Positions 43,748 to 52,944 of a DNA stretch of 64,000 nt are shown piece after piece. The stretch's first letter is position 1, and each line of letters begins with the position of its first letter. The DNA comes from Halovenus sp037080055 (GTDB taxonomy: Archaea; Halobacteriota; Halobacteria; Halobacteriales; Haloarculaceae), in assembly GCF_037080055.1 (NCBI RefSeq), contig NZ_JBAOJI010000004.1, positions 223,835 through 287,834 on the forward strand. Direction: 5' to 3'. Made by a program: the position numbers and the translations under genes. The notes beneath the pieces are model-generated. The model did no database searches. It worked only from the letters and a program-made list of their open reading frames with translations, and was not told the origin of the DNA.

Positions 43748-44719
43748 TCATTGACATACCTCCTCGTAGAGTGATTCGTACGCCGGGGCGACCGCGTCGA
43801 GATGGTACGGTTCACTTCGTTCGCGGGCGTTCTCGCCGAGTCGCTCGCGCTCTTCGTCATCCTGTAACTGCCGAATCGCTTCGACGAACTCGCTGTCGCT
43901 GTCGGTTTTGACTGCATCCTCGCCGTCGGTCAGCCACGAGAACGTCTCGATATCCCGGACGACGGGCGGTTTGCCGGCGGCCATCGCCTCCAGCAGTGCG
44001 ATCCCCTCGTTTTCCTCGTAGGTGGGGAAAAAGAAGATATCGCCCGCCGCGAAGGCTCCGCGGATATCCTCGATAAAGCCCGTAAAGGTGCAGTTCGACG
44101 GCGACTCGTCGATCAACTTCTTCGTGGATCGACCCTTCAGTTCGCGGTCGATGGGTCCGAACCAAGCGAAATCCACCTCCGGAAGCGCACGGGCAGTTTC
44201 GACGAACGTCTCCAGTCCTTTGCGTTTGATGACGTGACCGACCAGAAACACGACGGGCGGCGAGAGGTCGTACCGCTGGAGATACTCCTCGCGCAGATCC
44301 TCGAAACCCTCCAACTTCTCCGTGTCGACGCCGTTGGTGATCACTCGCGTCGGCCGGTCGGTATAGGAATCGATGAGATTCTGGTTGTACTCGGAGGGAC
44401 AGACCAGCGCGTCCGCAAGGCTATATGCTCGTTCCAGATACGGCCGTAGCGGGCGGGCCAGGGCGTTCGTAAATCGGAAACTCTCTCCGAAGTCCTCGGC
44501 GGTGACGTGGGTGTGGGCGACGACCGGGATGTCTGCCTTCTTGGCGTAGTAGACCGACCGGGGACCCATGACGTTACAGTGGAGCACATCGGCGTTGAGA
44601 TCCGGGTCGGTGGTGTAGGTAATCCCCTGTTTGCGGAGCATCTTGCGCTGGTGGGCGACGGATTCGCTGATGCCGCCGGTGACGTGGGACTCGAACTCGA
44701 GATAGTGGCTTACGAACAT
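43748..44719 (-). CDS. GT4-family glycosyltransferase
   Basis: 323 residues. GT-B retaining glycosyltransferase: N-terminal FESHVTGGISESV loop and HTHVTAEDF, sugar-nucleotide domain with VFLVGHVIKRKGLETF and the E-x7-E motif YEENEGIALLEAMAAGKPPV. It is only about 15% shorter than average for the family. The gene lies between the other GT4 gene and a phosphatase-superfamily gene on the same strand, 21 bases after the latter. Confidence 0.92.
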   Translation of the reverse strand: MFVSHYLEFESHVTGGISESVAHQRKMLRKQGITYTTDPDLNADVLHCNVMGPRSVYYAKKADIPVVAHTHVTAEDFGESFRFTNALARPLRPYLERAYSLADALVCPSEYNQNLIDSYTDRPTRVITNGVDTEKLEGFEDLREEYLQRYDLSPPVVFLVGHVIKRKGLETFVETARALPEVDFAWFGPIDRELKGRSTKKLIDESPSNCTFTGFIEDIRGAFAAGDIFFFPTYEENEGIALLEAMAAGKPPVVRDIETFSWLTDGEDAVKTDSDSEFVEAIRQLQDDEERERLGENARERSEPYHLDAVAPAYESLYEEVCQ

Positions 44720-44740
44720 CGTGTGAGTGGGCGACTCCGC

Positions 44741-45598
44741 TCAGGCGACGCCGTCGACCTCCAGCCACGGCACCTCCATCAGCGGCGGGATGTACGTCTC
44801 GATGTGGTGTTCCCAGACGCCCTCCTCACCGAATGCTTCGCCGTGGTCGGCGGTGACGATGACATCGCCGTCGAGTTCTTCGATCAGGTCGACAATCTCT
44901 TCGAGTGCGATCCGCAGGTTCTGTTCGTGGTACTCCAGTCCGGTCTGGCGGGTGCCACCGCGGACGAGTTCGACTGGATCCATCTCCAGCCACAGCCCCG
45001 CTTTCTGGGCGAACGAACTGCCTTCGAGAGATTTCTCCAGTTTCGGGCGGACGGTGTTGCCGATCTTCGAGACGACACCGCCCTCGCCGTCGGATTCGGC
45101 CTGTCGGTTGATGCCTTCCTTGATCTGGCCGAGTTTGCCGCCCTGGCCGCGGCTGAGATACGGCGCGTGCGGTTGCATGTAGTGGAGGACGGTGCGGTCG
45201 GCCTCCTCGGCGACGTCCTGATGGTCCTCAAACGCCTCAGTCATGGCCTCCGGCGGAACCGTCCCGAGGTCGTCGTCCCACTGTTCTTTCCAGATGTCGA
45301 ACACAGTCGAGATGTGATCGGTGGCAGTCCAGTCGTAATCACAACTGGCCCCCCACTTCAGCTCCGACAGCGGGATGCCCAGGCTGTTGATGAAGGGATT
45401 GCCCGAGAAGTACGCGATGTCGTGGCTATCGGTGAAGGTGCGGTACGCCCATTCAGGGGTGGAGGAGCCGACACTCTCGCGTCGTTCGAGTGAGCCGTCG
45501 AGATACTCGTCGTAGACCGACTCGAAGACATCGTAGCGACACGAATCGAGCACAAGACAGTAGTCCCACTCGGATTCGAGAAACTGCTGGGATCGCAT
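44741..45598 (-). CDS. Alkaline-phosphatase-superfamily (sulfatase-like) protein
   Basis: 285 residues. The early acidic strand CLVLDSCRYDVF, the HYMQPHAPY segment and the late metal motif VIVTADHGEAFGEEGVWEHH match the metal-binding core of sulfatases and phosphoglycerol transferases. No signal peptide or membrane helix, so it appears cytosolic. The catalytic nucleophile region is not the formylglycine consensus. It is 98 bases after the longer homologue and precedes the two GT4 genes. It could transfer or remove a phosphate or sulfate on a glycan. Confidence 0.82.
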   Translation of the reverse strand: MRSQQFLESEWDYCLVLDSCRYDVFESVYDEYLDGSLERRESVGSSTPEWAYRTFTDSHDIAYFSGNPFINSLGIPLSELKWGASCDYDWTATDHISTVFDIWKEQWDDDLGTVPPEAMTEAFEDHQDVAEEADRTVLHYMQPHAPYLSRGQGGKLGQIKEGINRQAESDGEGGVVSKIGNTVRPKLEKSLEGSSFAQKAGLWLEMDPVELVRGGTRQTGLEYHEQNLRIALEEIVDLIEELDGDVIVTADHGEAFGEEGVWEHHIETYIPPLMEVPWLEVDGVA

Positions 45599-45696
45599 TC
45601 TGTTACTCTACCCAATCACGTCGGTGGTGGTATTTCTAACGGTTCACGATTATCGAGGTGACAGTGCCCAAAACTGACAGAATCGGCAGAACTTCG

Positions 45697-47271
45697 CTAT
45701 TCCAAGTAGCCGAGATCCCGCAGTCGCTCCCGCGTCTGCTCGTCGGCGTCGTCGAGCACCTCGTCGGGATCGGTCGGGCCGCCAGCGTCGCCCTCGCCGA
45801 GCCACGGGGCGTCGATTTCCTCGCCGAACCGTTCGAGTACCTCCTGTGCCTCGGCGACTCGCTCGTCGTCGTCAGGATCGAGCGAGTCCGATTCGTCGGG
45901 GTCGTCGTCCAGCCGATAGCCCTCGTCGGGGATCCGGTCGGCCCGGATGTACTTGCCGCGCTCGCCGCGGGCGGCCTGCAGCGTCGCGTAGCCGCGGTGA
46001 TCGTCGGGCAGCGTGATGCCAGCCTCGGAGGCCTTCTCTTCGAGGTGGTGGAGTTCGATCAGCGGCTGGGCGTACTCGACGAACGCGTAGTCGTCCTCGG
46101 CCTCAGTGAGCGCCGCCTGTCCGGGATCGGACGGCTCCGCAAACTCGCGGTACTCCGCCGACAGCAGTGAGCGTGTGCGATCCAGCGGGACGGCCTCTCG
46201 ATCCGCGCGAGTCGTCTCGACGCCGGCAGCATCGAGGAGCGTGTGATAGAGGTCGATCAGTTCGACCAGGTCCTCCCGGCGGCCCTCCTCGATGTCGGGA
46301 TGGGAGACGATCAGCGGGACATTGGTCAGTTGCTCGTACAGCGCGAACTCGTGGCCGTAGAGGTCGTGTTCGCCGTGGAGTTCGCCGTGGTCGGCACAGA
46401 CGACAATCGTGGTGTCCTCGAAGCGACCCGTCTCGCGAAGCCAGTCGAGCAATCGGCCGAGTTCGGCGTCCATGTGGGCGAGTTCCGCGTCGTACAGGCT
46501 GCGAATATCCTCCCACTCCTCGTCGTCGATGTCGCGAGCGCCGGAGTTGAACTCCTTGGAGTTCTGGCAGACATCGTCGGGGTCGACGCCGGGAGCGAAC
46601 TCCTCGCGGTACTCTTCGGGTGGGTAGTACGGCAGGTGCGCGTCCATCAGGTTGATGAAGGCGAACCAGTCGTCGTCGGCATCGTCGATAAATGACTGCG
46701 TGCGGTCGATGACCGAGCCCGTCTTCGAGTCTGCGCCCTCGCCGCTTGCGAGTATCGAGTGGGCTTTCGCGCCGAGGTGGACCAGTCGGTTCGCAATCGA
46801 TTGCAGCGTGTCGTTGTCGTTGATCGTCTTCCACGCGCTCGCGAGCGGTCCCGAGAGCACGTCGCCGGGCAGCACCTCGAAAAAGGAATCCTGGTGCTCG
46901 AACCCTCGGGTGAGGTGGGTGTACGGCGTGATCCAGGCGTTCGAGGAGTAACAGGCGGTATCGTAACCCGAAGTGTTGAGAACGGACGCGAGCGTCGCCA
47001 CGTCGTCGAGATAGGGACTCGTTTGATCCGCCCCGTGGTCGGTCGGGTAGCGGCCGGTGAACATCGACGCGTGGACCGGCAGCGTCCACGGTGCCGGGGC
47101 GACGGCGTTCTCGAAGACCGTCGCGTCTTCGGCGAACTTGCCGAGTTCCGGCGTCGTCTCGCGGTCGTACCCGTACGGCGTGAGGTGATCCTTGCGGACG
47201 GTATCCAGAACCACAAAGAGGACGTTCGACGGGGAGCGCTCGCTCATCCTGTCGTGGTTGTCAGTACCCAT
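45697..47271 (-). CDS. Sulfatase-like hydrolase/transferase without formylglycine Cys
   Basis: 524 residues. Alkaline-phosphatase superfamily: VLFVVLDTVRKDHLTPYGY near the start, and the second metal motif VVCADHGELHGEHDLYGHE near 305. Where type I sulfatases have C-x-P-x-R, this protein reads PWTLPVHASMFTGRYP: no Cys or Ser at the modified position, so it should not carry formylglycine; Thr may be the nucleophile, as in phosphoglycerol transferases. The C-terminus is acidic. First gene of the leftward four-gene glycan cluster. The start could also be ATG at 47247 (MSERSPSNVLF). Confidence 0.87.
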   Translation of the reverse strand: MGTDNHDRMSERSPSNVLFVVLDTVRKDHLTPYGYDRETTPELGKFAEDATVFENAVAPAPWTLPVHASMFTGRYPTDHGADQTSPYLDDVATLASVLNTSGYDTACYSSNAWITPYTHLTRGFEHQDSFFEVLPGDVLSGPLASAWKTINDNDTLQSIANRLVHLGAKAHSILASGEGADSKTGSVIDRTQSFIDDADDDWFAFINLMDAHLPYYPPEEYREEFAPGVDPDDVCQNSKEFNSGARDIDDEEWEDIRSLYDAELAHMDAELGRLLDWLRETGRFEDTTIVVCADHGELHGEHDLYGHEFALYEQLTNVPLIVSHPDIEEGRREDLVELIDLYHTLLDAAGVETTRADREAVPLDRTRSLLSAEYREFAEPSDPGQAALTEAEDDYAFVEYAQPLIELHHLEEKASEAGITLPDDHRGYATLQAARGERGKYIRADRIPDEGYRLDDDPDESDSLDPDDDERVAEAQEVLERFGEEIDAPWLGEGDAGGPTDPDEVLDDADEQTRERLRDLGYLE

Positions 47272-47356
47272 ATATAAATACCGCGGACTCGGTTATCGGT
47301 CAGAAACCCTGCGCGAAGACCGAACAGTTGAAGATGCTTACAGCGGGAGTGGAGGT

Positions 47357-48358
47357 ATGGACCGGCGTCGAGCACTCGTGATCGGAGCGAGCGGGACACT
47401 CGTGATATTCGCTGTCCTGCTCTTTCTCGTCGGTGGGCGGGACGTTCTCGCCGCGCTCCAGACTGCCGATCCACAACTGATCGGAGTGGTCATCGTCGCG
47501 GGTATCTGTTGGCTGGCTTGTTGGGGGCTGATGCTCCGGAGCATCCTCGAAACGCTCGACACTTCGGTTACCGTCTGGCGGTCGTTTCTCGTCTACACCG
47601 CGGCTGTCTTCGCCAACAACGTCACGCCGTTCGGCCAAGCTGGCGGCGAACCGGTCGCCGCCCTGCTCATCTCGAAGGTGACCGACGAGCCATACGAAAC
47701 GGGGCTGGCGGCGATCAGCGCAGTCGACGTGCTCAACGTCATCTCCTCGGTGACGCTCATCCTCGTCAGCGTGAGTTACTACGCGACGACGACGACCGTC
47801 GGCGAGGCTGTGCAAGACGCCGTCCTCTCGGCGATCGGAATCATTCTCGGGGTCAGTGTCGTGCTGGGAGTGGGCTGGCGGTATCGGTGGTCGCTGGTCG
47901 ACGCCGCGAGTCGACTGGTGGCGTTTATGGCCGGTCGACTGGTTCCCTCCTCGGGGTTCGATCTCCAGTTGCAGGACCGAGCCAGGCGGTTTTTCGGCCA
48001 CGTCGAGACGATCGCGACGAGTCCCGGCCGCCTCGCGCTCGTGTTGGGGCTCTCGCTGGCCGGCTGGCTGCTGCAAGGCGTTGCGCTGTTTGTCGCCTTC
48101 GAGGCGCTCGGCCAGACGGTTCCGGTCGCGGTCGTCCTCTTTGCGATCCCGCTTGGCAATCTCGCGGGTGCGGCCCCGCTCCCGGGCGGGCTCGGCGGAA
48201 TCGAAGCCGCGTTCGTCGCGATTCTCGTCCCCGCGACGGGCGTGCCAGCGGCGACGGTCACGGCCGCGGTGCTCATCTACCGCGGCGTGGTCTACTGGCT
48301 GCCGGTACTCCTCGGGGGGGCCGCGGCGACCAACTTCGGGATGAGTCTCGGCAGGTGA
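47357..48358 (+). CDS. Flippase-like membrane protein (LPG synthase TM/UPF0104 family)
   Basis: 333 residues, about eight membrane helices. The conserved segments are NNVTPFGQAGGEPVAALL and the late PLGNLAGAAPLPGGLGGIEAA of the lysylphosphatidylglycerol-synthetase transmembrane family, which includes AglD-like flippase candidates in archaea. The ATG at 47357 follows a short purine stretch (gggagtggaggt). It is divergent from the sulfatase-like gene and likely moves a lipid-linked glycan or acts with the glycosyltransferases. Confidence 0.9.
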   Translation: MDRRRALVIGASGTLVIFAVLLFLVGGRDVLAALQTADPQLIGVVIVAGICWLACWGLMLRSILETLDTSVTVWRSFLVYTAAVFANNVTPFGQAGGEPVAALLISKVTDEPYETGLAAISAVDVLNVISSVTLILVSVSYYATTTTVGEAVQDAVLSAIGIILGVSVVLGVGWRYRWSLVDAASRLVAFMAGRLVPSSGFDLQLQDRARRFFGHVETIATSPGRLALVLGLSLAGWLLQGVALFVAFEALGQTVPVAVVLFAIPLGNLAGAAPLPGGLGGIEAAFVAILVPATGVPAATVTAAVLIYRGVVYWLPVLLGGAAATNFGMSLGR

Positions 48359-48398
48359 AGAAAGCCTTATATTCGGAATCCGCAGACAATTGGAGTAG

Positions 48399-48923
48399 AT
48401 GCTGCCGTTACAATCGGAGTTCGTCCCCGGGTGGCTGGATGCCTGGCTCACCTCGGAGTTCGGGCTGGTGATTTTGCTCGGACTCTGTCTCCTGGAGGGG
48501 ACGATGCTGCTGCGGTTCATGCCGAGCGAGCTAGTCGTTCCCGTCGCACTTCTGTTTATCGGCACTTCCATCCCCGAAGTCGTCGCCGTCGTCGCCATCG
48601 CTGTCGTCGGGACGACAATCGGGCAGGCAGTCCTGTTCGTCGTGGTTCGCCGCGGCGGCCGCGAGTACGTGCTCCAGAGGGGGTGGCTTCCGATTGGCGA
48701 GGATCGACTGGACCGGTTCGACGGCTGGTTCGACCGCTGGGGCCTGCTCGCCGTCCCGATCAGTAACACGATGCTGTTCGTCCGTGGGCTCTGTACGTTC
48801 CCAGCGGGACTGTCGACGATGCGGCTGCGCACCTTCGTCACCCTCTCCGCACTGGGGTCGCTGACCTTCCAGACGATTCTGGCAGGGCTATATCTCGCCG
48901 GCGAACAGATTATCGTTTTCTAA
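48399..48923 (+). CDS. DedA-family membrane protein
   Basis: 174 residues with about five membrane helices. DedA/SNARE-associated features include the polar entry RFMPSELVVPVALLFIG (with the acidic residue), GQAVLFVVVRRGG and the re-entrant PISNTMLFVRGLCTFPAGL. DedA proteins in bacteria act in polyprenyl-phosphate or phospholipid recycling. Beside the flippase-like gene (40-base gap) this fits recycling of a lipid carrier. Confidence 0.88.
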   Translation: MLPLQSEFVPGWLDAWLTSEFGLVILLGLCLLEGTMLLRFMPSELVVPVALLFIGTSIPEVVAVVAIAVVGTTIGQAVLFVVVRRGGREYVLQRGWLPIGEDRLDRFDGWFDRWGLLAVPISNTMLFVRGLCTFPAGLSTMRLRTFVTLSALGSLTFQTILAGLYLAGEQIIVF

Positions 48924-48972
48924 CTGTCCGTCGGCGGCCGAGACGGAGAAAGTAGGGACGCGACGATGCCAA

Positions 48973-49326
48973 CTACGTGTGCTCGGTAGGTTCGGCCACG
49001 ATGGCACCTCTGCTGGTCACTGTCACCTCGAACGCCTCGTAGGAGAACGAAATACTGTTATAATTCTCGGTCCGCGGCTCCGAAACCAGGTCGTCGAGCG
49101 CGTCCGTATCCAGCGTGGATTGCAGCGGTGACAGGGCACACGGATCCGTGCCGAGAGCGGCCGCAACCACTGCAACGACCGCGACAGTCGTCGAATCACG
49201 AGCACTGTCGTACGTCGCGTGAAACAGTTCGTCGTCCGCATCGAAACAAACAGAGTCTATCGAGTCCGTGATATCCACGCTACTAGAGATCTTTTGGGCG
49301 TCTGTCATTACTTCAACAGAGAACAT
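48973..49326 (-). CDS. HalOD1 output domain protein
   Basis: 117 residues consisting of little more than one HalOD1 domain: acidic strands and helices with DPCALSPLQSTLDTDALDDL and the closing strand YEAFEVTVTSRGAIVA. HalOD1 is a haloarchaea-specific output domain found in signalling proteins, function not established. The start at 49326 is used (an ATG at 49308 is possible). A TATA box lies at 49365-49374 in the 57-base gap after the Bat-like gene. Confidence 0.87.
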   Translation of the reverse strand: MFSVEVMTDAQKISSSVDITDSIDSVCFDADDELFHATYDSARDSTTVAVVAVVAAALGTDPCALSPLQSTLDTDALDDLVSEPRTENYNSISFSYEAFEVTVTSRGAIVAEPTEHT

Positions 49327-49364
49327 TCACAGGGTTGAACATGGCTTTTGCTCGTGCAACACGG

Positions 49365-49374
49365 TTTTATAAGG
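49365..49374 (-). promoter_or_regulatory. TATA box of the HalOD1 gene
   Basis: The reverse strand reads ccttataaaa about 42 bases before the ATG at 49326, so a short leader of roughly 15 bases is expected. Confidence 0.5.
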
Positions 49375-49383
49375 GTAAGGGAG

Positions 49384-50034
49384 TCACTCTTCGGGAACGA
49401 TGAGCGTGCTCGTCACGAGGCGTCGGGTCCCGCGCTGTAATCGTGACGAGACTGCCTGTCGGCTGATTCCGAGTTTGTCCGCAATATCGTCTTGGGTCGC
49501 GCCTCGCGGCGAGTCGAAGTACCCGCTGGAATAGGCCAGAATCAACGCTTTCCGTTGTCCGTCTGTGAGATCGTACTCTCGATCAGATCTGAGCGACGAA
49601 ATTGCGTGCAGTTCGGTCAACTCGATCGGAATATCGTTGCTCCGGCAGTACGTCTGAAACTCGGAGAGGTCCTCCTGCTCGCTCGCACGAACCTCGAAAG
49701 TCCATTGCTCGTCGGTGCCGGTCCCGGAAACGAGCGTAATATCGGTGTTCACGATAGCGGTCAGAACACTCTCGTAGCCGAGATTCCAGTCGATGCGCAC
49801 GAGCATCTGTTTCTCCACCTGATCGATTACGTTGACTTGGTTGATCCCGAGATCAGCACTCAAGTCTGTCGTGAGTTTGTCGGTGTCGTCGGCAGAGATC
49901 CAGAAGTAGGGGACGACTGCGTCACCCGTCGGGACGACGCGGTCCAGTTCGATCGTAACGTCGGTTAGCTGCTTGAAGACGGCACTTAACGGAAAGTTCT
50001 CTTGCCTGATGGTAAACGCCGCCTCGATAGCCAT
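49384..50034 (-). CDS. Bat-type (bacterio-opsin activator) HTH regulator
   Basis: 216 residues. An N-terminal GAF/PAS-like sensor region (AIEAAFTIRQENFPLSAVFK to about residue 130) is followed by the HTH_10 DNA-binding domain near 150-210, with LTDGQRKALILAYSSGYFD and QDDIADKLGISRQAVSSRL. This is the layout of haloarchaeal Bat-like regulators such as those controlling stress or light-response genes. No PAS cofactor residue can be named. The gene precedes the HalOD1 gene on the same strand. Confidence 0.92.
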   Translation of the reverse strand: MAIEAAFTIRQENFPLSAVFKQLTDVTIELDRVVPTGDAVVPYFWISADDTDKLTTDLSADLGINQVNVIDQVEKQMLVRIDWNLGYESVLTAIVNTDITLVSGTGTDEQWTFEVRASEQEDLSEFQTYCRSNDIPIELTELHAISSLRSDREYDLTDGQRKALILAYSSGYFDSPRGATQDDIADKLGISRQAVSSRLQRGTRRLVTSTLIVPEE

Positions 50035-50184
50035 GCCTACCTGTTAGTTATCCATCTTTTTGAGTTAGTCGCTGTCGAATCAGGTAGTTTTCAGATCTCC
50101 TCGCGCGAATAGAGCCGATGGTCACGAGTGACGAGCCATCGAAGCCAGCAATTAACAATTTCGGCCGAAGCCGAGAGATAATCA

Positions 50185-50331
50185 ATGACGATTCGAACGA
50201 CCATCGGGTGGTCGCTCATCACCTCTGGTCTCGTGACGCTTCTGCTCGTATATCTCCCGTATCCATCCGTCTACTGGGGTATCGGTCTCCTCGTCGTCGG
50301 TATCCTCGTCTTCGTCACACGGCAGAGCTAA
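50185..50331 (+). CDS. Two-span membrane microprotein
   Basis: 48 residues with two hydrophobic helices (IGWSLITSGLVTLLLVYLPY and WGIGLLVVGILVFV) and a tiny polar tail (TRQS). A TATA-like attaacaa about 30 bases upstream supports the ATG at 50185. The function is unknown. Confidence 0.62.
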   Translation: MTIRTTIGWSLITSGLVTLLLVYLPYPSVYWGIGLLVVGILVFVTRQS

Positions 50332-50386
50332 CCGCTGGCAAACAGATCGAATCGTTGAATCGGCAGAAGGCTCCGAGACGCCTGCG

Positions 50387-51814
50387 TCAGTCCTCGCGAT
50401 AGACCGGCAGCCGGAACCGAACGCCGGCGTCGCGAAGCTGCCAGCGGAGTTCTGCGCCGAGCCAGCCGAGCCCGACGAGCAGACCGGCCCCGGCGGCGGC
50501 GAACTGCGGCGCCCCGAACCAGACCGGCATTGCGAAGTAGATGCCGTTGACGATGCGGTGGGGCAGCAGGTCCTCGAGGAAGTGTCCGATTCCGGTCAGC
50601 GGGTCGAAACTGACGCTGCTCCCGCTCTCGTCGCCCGAACTGTCACTCGGTGTCCGGCTTTCGAGACCGAGCCGTTCGGCGCTCTCGCCGCCCTCACTCT
50701 CGGGGCCGGTGCCGATTCGCTCTGCCTCGTACGGCAGCGTCGAGCCGACCTCCCAGACGATGTCGCCGTTCTGGTCGACCTCCATCACGCGGTTGCCGTG
50801 GGTGTCGGTGATGAGTGTGTTGCCGTTGGGGAGGCGGTCGGCGTCGCGGGGCCACTGGATCTGTGAGTCGGCCCACTCCCAACTCTGTTCCCACTCACCG
50901 TCGACACGCTGGAATTCCTTGATGCGGTTGTTCTCCGAGTCGGCGACGACGACAGCAGGACCGCCCTCCGATTCGGGGATATAATCGGGATTGTGCTGTT
51001 CGTAGAGGATATCGTAGTTGTTCTCCTCGCCGAGCGTCCAGTCTTCCTGCACGCCAGTCTTGGGGTCGATGAAGACGACGCGGTCGTGGTTGCGCAGACT
51101 GGCCATGATCCGGCCGTCGTCGAGCAACGAGACATCGTTGAGGTGGGTCCAGTCAGTCATGAACGACCCGCCGGATTCTGCGGGGTCGAAATCGGCCTGT
51201 GCGTCCCACTCCCACTCGATGATCCCCGTCTCGGTGTTCAGCATGTACACGCGGTCGTAGAGGATGTCGGCGATGAGGACGTGCGTCTCGTTGACGCGGA
51301 CGTGGTCGTGCCACTCGCCGGCGGTCTCCTGGTGGTTGTACCGCTCGACGATGACCTCGGTCTCACCGGTCGTGAGATTCGCTCGCTCGATGACGTTGCG
51401 AGCACACGGCGGGGAGTCGCAGTACGGCCCGCTCGTGTGAATCGTATCCGTCGCGGTGTACTCGACGGTCGCCGACGTGTTCTCGACCTCGTCGACGTCG
51501 AAGTATTTCGTGCGTTCGTCTTTGTAGTGGAGTACCGACCCATCGGTATCGTAGGCGATCAGCGTTCCGGCACGGCCGGACTCCGTGATGACGGTGATAT
51601 TGTCAGCGGGCGGAGCGTCTGGTGCTGCCTCGGCCGAGGCGGTCGAGAGGCCGTCACTCGTTGCACCGGCGACGATCACACCGGCAGACAACAGGAGGAC
51701 GAGGACCAGAGCGACCCGGATCCGGTTGCGCGTGAGCGCGTCACCGGCCCCGGACAAAAGCGCTCGGCCTCGTTGCAGCGGAGGGCGGGGTTGTGAGTCG
51801 GTCTCCTCGCTCAT
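50387..51814 (-). CDS. Arylsulfotransferase-like beta-propeller with membrane anchors
   Basis: 475 residues. An N-terminal membrane helix (about 30-50, VALVLVLLLSAGVIVAGA) leads to an extracellular beta-propeller of the ASST/arylsulfotransferase type: repeats such as GIIEWEWDAQADFD, THLNDVSLLDDGRIMASLRN, RDADRLPNGNTLITDTHGNR and GDIVWEV. After a Ser-rich linker there is a second hydrophobic region near 425-455. The ASST family transfers sulfate from aryl sulfates; activity here is only inferred from the fold. Confidence 0.85.
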   Translation of the reverse strand: MSEETDSQPRPPLQRGRALLSGAGDALTRNRIRVALVLVLLLSAGVIVAGATSDGLSTASAEAAPDAPPADNITVITESGRAGTLIAYDTDGSVLHYKDERTKYFDVDEVENTSATVEYTATDTIHTSGPYCDSPPCARNVIERANLTTGETEVIVERYNHQETAGEWHDHVRVNETHVLIADILYDRVYMLNTETGIIEWEWDAQADFDPAESGGSFMTDWTHLNDVSLLDDGRIMASLRNHDRVVFIDPKTGVQEDWTLGEENNYDILYEQHNPDYIPESEGGPAVVVADSENNRIKEFQRVDGEWEQSWEWADSQIQWPRDADRLPNGNTLITDTHGNRVMEVDQNGDIVWEVGSTLPYEAERIGTGPESEGGESAERLGLESRTPSDSSGDESGSSVSFDPLTGIGHFLEDLLPHRIVNGIYFAMPVWFGAPQFAAAGAGLLVGLGWLGAELRWQLRDAGVRFRLPVYRED

Positions 51815-51972
51815 CGCTCCCTTCTCAACGGGGCACCGTCTTAGGAATATCGCTTTCCAGACGTGTTCGTCGATTGCCGAGTCTGGCCGGCCAACCGTTC
51901 ATCCGGCTTCGAGATACGGCCATGCCGGCCGTCTGTACGGTGGATTTATGCTACCGACGCCCGGTATGCGTG

Positions 51973-52944
51973 ATGATGACAGAGATCACTGCCGAGCGCG
52001 GAGCGGAACTGGATCCACAGGTCACGCAGTTCCTCCAGTTGTACGAATCGATGGACGTTCCGGAACTTCACGAACTCTCGCCGCCGGAGGCCCGGGAGGT
52101 CCAGGAACAACTCTCACAGGCCGACCCGGATATCGACCTCCCGACAATCGAGGATCGGACCATCGACGGCCCCGACGGCGAAATTCCGGTCCGGCTGTAC
52201 GATCCCCGAGACGACGAGGAAACGACGCCACTGATCGTCTTCTTCCACGGCGGCGGGTTCGTCGTCGGCAGCCTCGACACCCACGACGGCCCGGCCCGGA
52301 AACTGGCCGCCGAAACCGGCTATCCGGTTCTCAGCGTCGATTACCGGCTCGCACCGGAGCATCCGTTCCCAGCCGGACTGAAAGACTGTTACGCGGCGCT
52401 GGAGTACGCCAGCGGGGCCGGTGAGGAACTGAACATCGATCCCGGACAGATCGTTCTTGCCGGCGACAGTGCCGGGGCGAACCTCGCGGCCGGCGTCTCG
52501 CTGCTCTCGCGTGATCGGGACGGCCCGGCCATCGCCGCACAGATTCTCGTCTATCCTGTCGCGGGCGATGCAGCCGAGACCGAGGCCTTCGAAGAAAACG
52601 GCGAGGGGTACTTCCTGACCGCGGAGACGATGGAGTGGTTCCACGACAAGTACGTCGACGACGAGATCGACCAAGGGAATATTTACGCGAGTCCACGGCT
52701 CGCAGCAGATCTGTCGGAACTGCCGCCGGCGACGGTCGTCACTGCGGGCTTCGATCCGCTCCGTGACGACGGGGCCGCCTACGCACAGCGACTGGCCGAT
52801 GCTGGCAACGAGGTCCACCATCACAACTTCGAGGGGATGATCCACGGCTTTTTCAATATGATCGCCGACCCGGTCGACATCGACGCCGCACACGACGCCT
52901 ACGATGCGGTGGTAGCTGATCTCGACACGATGCTCGACGGCTAA
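51973..52944 (+). CDS. Alpha/beta-hydrolase (hormone-sensitive lipase family esterase)
   Basis: 323 residues. The oxyanion-hole motif FFHGGGFVVGS, the nucleophile GDSAG, the acid in GFDPLRDDG and the His in MIHGFFNM form the expected catalytic triad and hole of HSL (family IV) esterases. It is soluble. ATGs at 51973 and 51976 are adjacent and fit a TATA-like gatttatg about 28 bases upstream. Its 3' end overlaps the downstream HTH gene by 4 bases (convergent). Confidence 0.93.
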   Translation: MMTEITAERGAELDPQVTQFLQLYESMDVPELHELSPPEAREVQEQLSQADPDIDLPTIEDRTIDGPDGEIPVRLYDPRDDEETTPLIVFFHGGGFVVGSLDTHDGPARKLAAETGYPVLSVDYRLAPEHPFPAGLKDCYAALEYASGAGEELNIDPGQIVLAGDSAGANLAAGVSLLSRDRDGPAIAAQILVYPVAGDAAETEAFEENGEGYFLTAETMEWFHDKYVDDEIDQGNIYASPRLAADLSELPPATVVTAGFDPLRDDGAAYAQRLADAGNEVHHHNFEGMIHGFFNMIADPVDIDAAHDAYDAVVADLDTMLDG

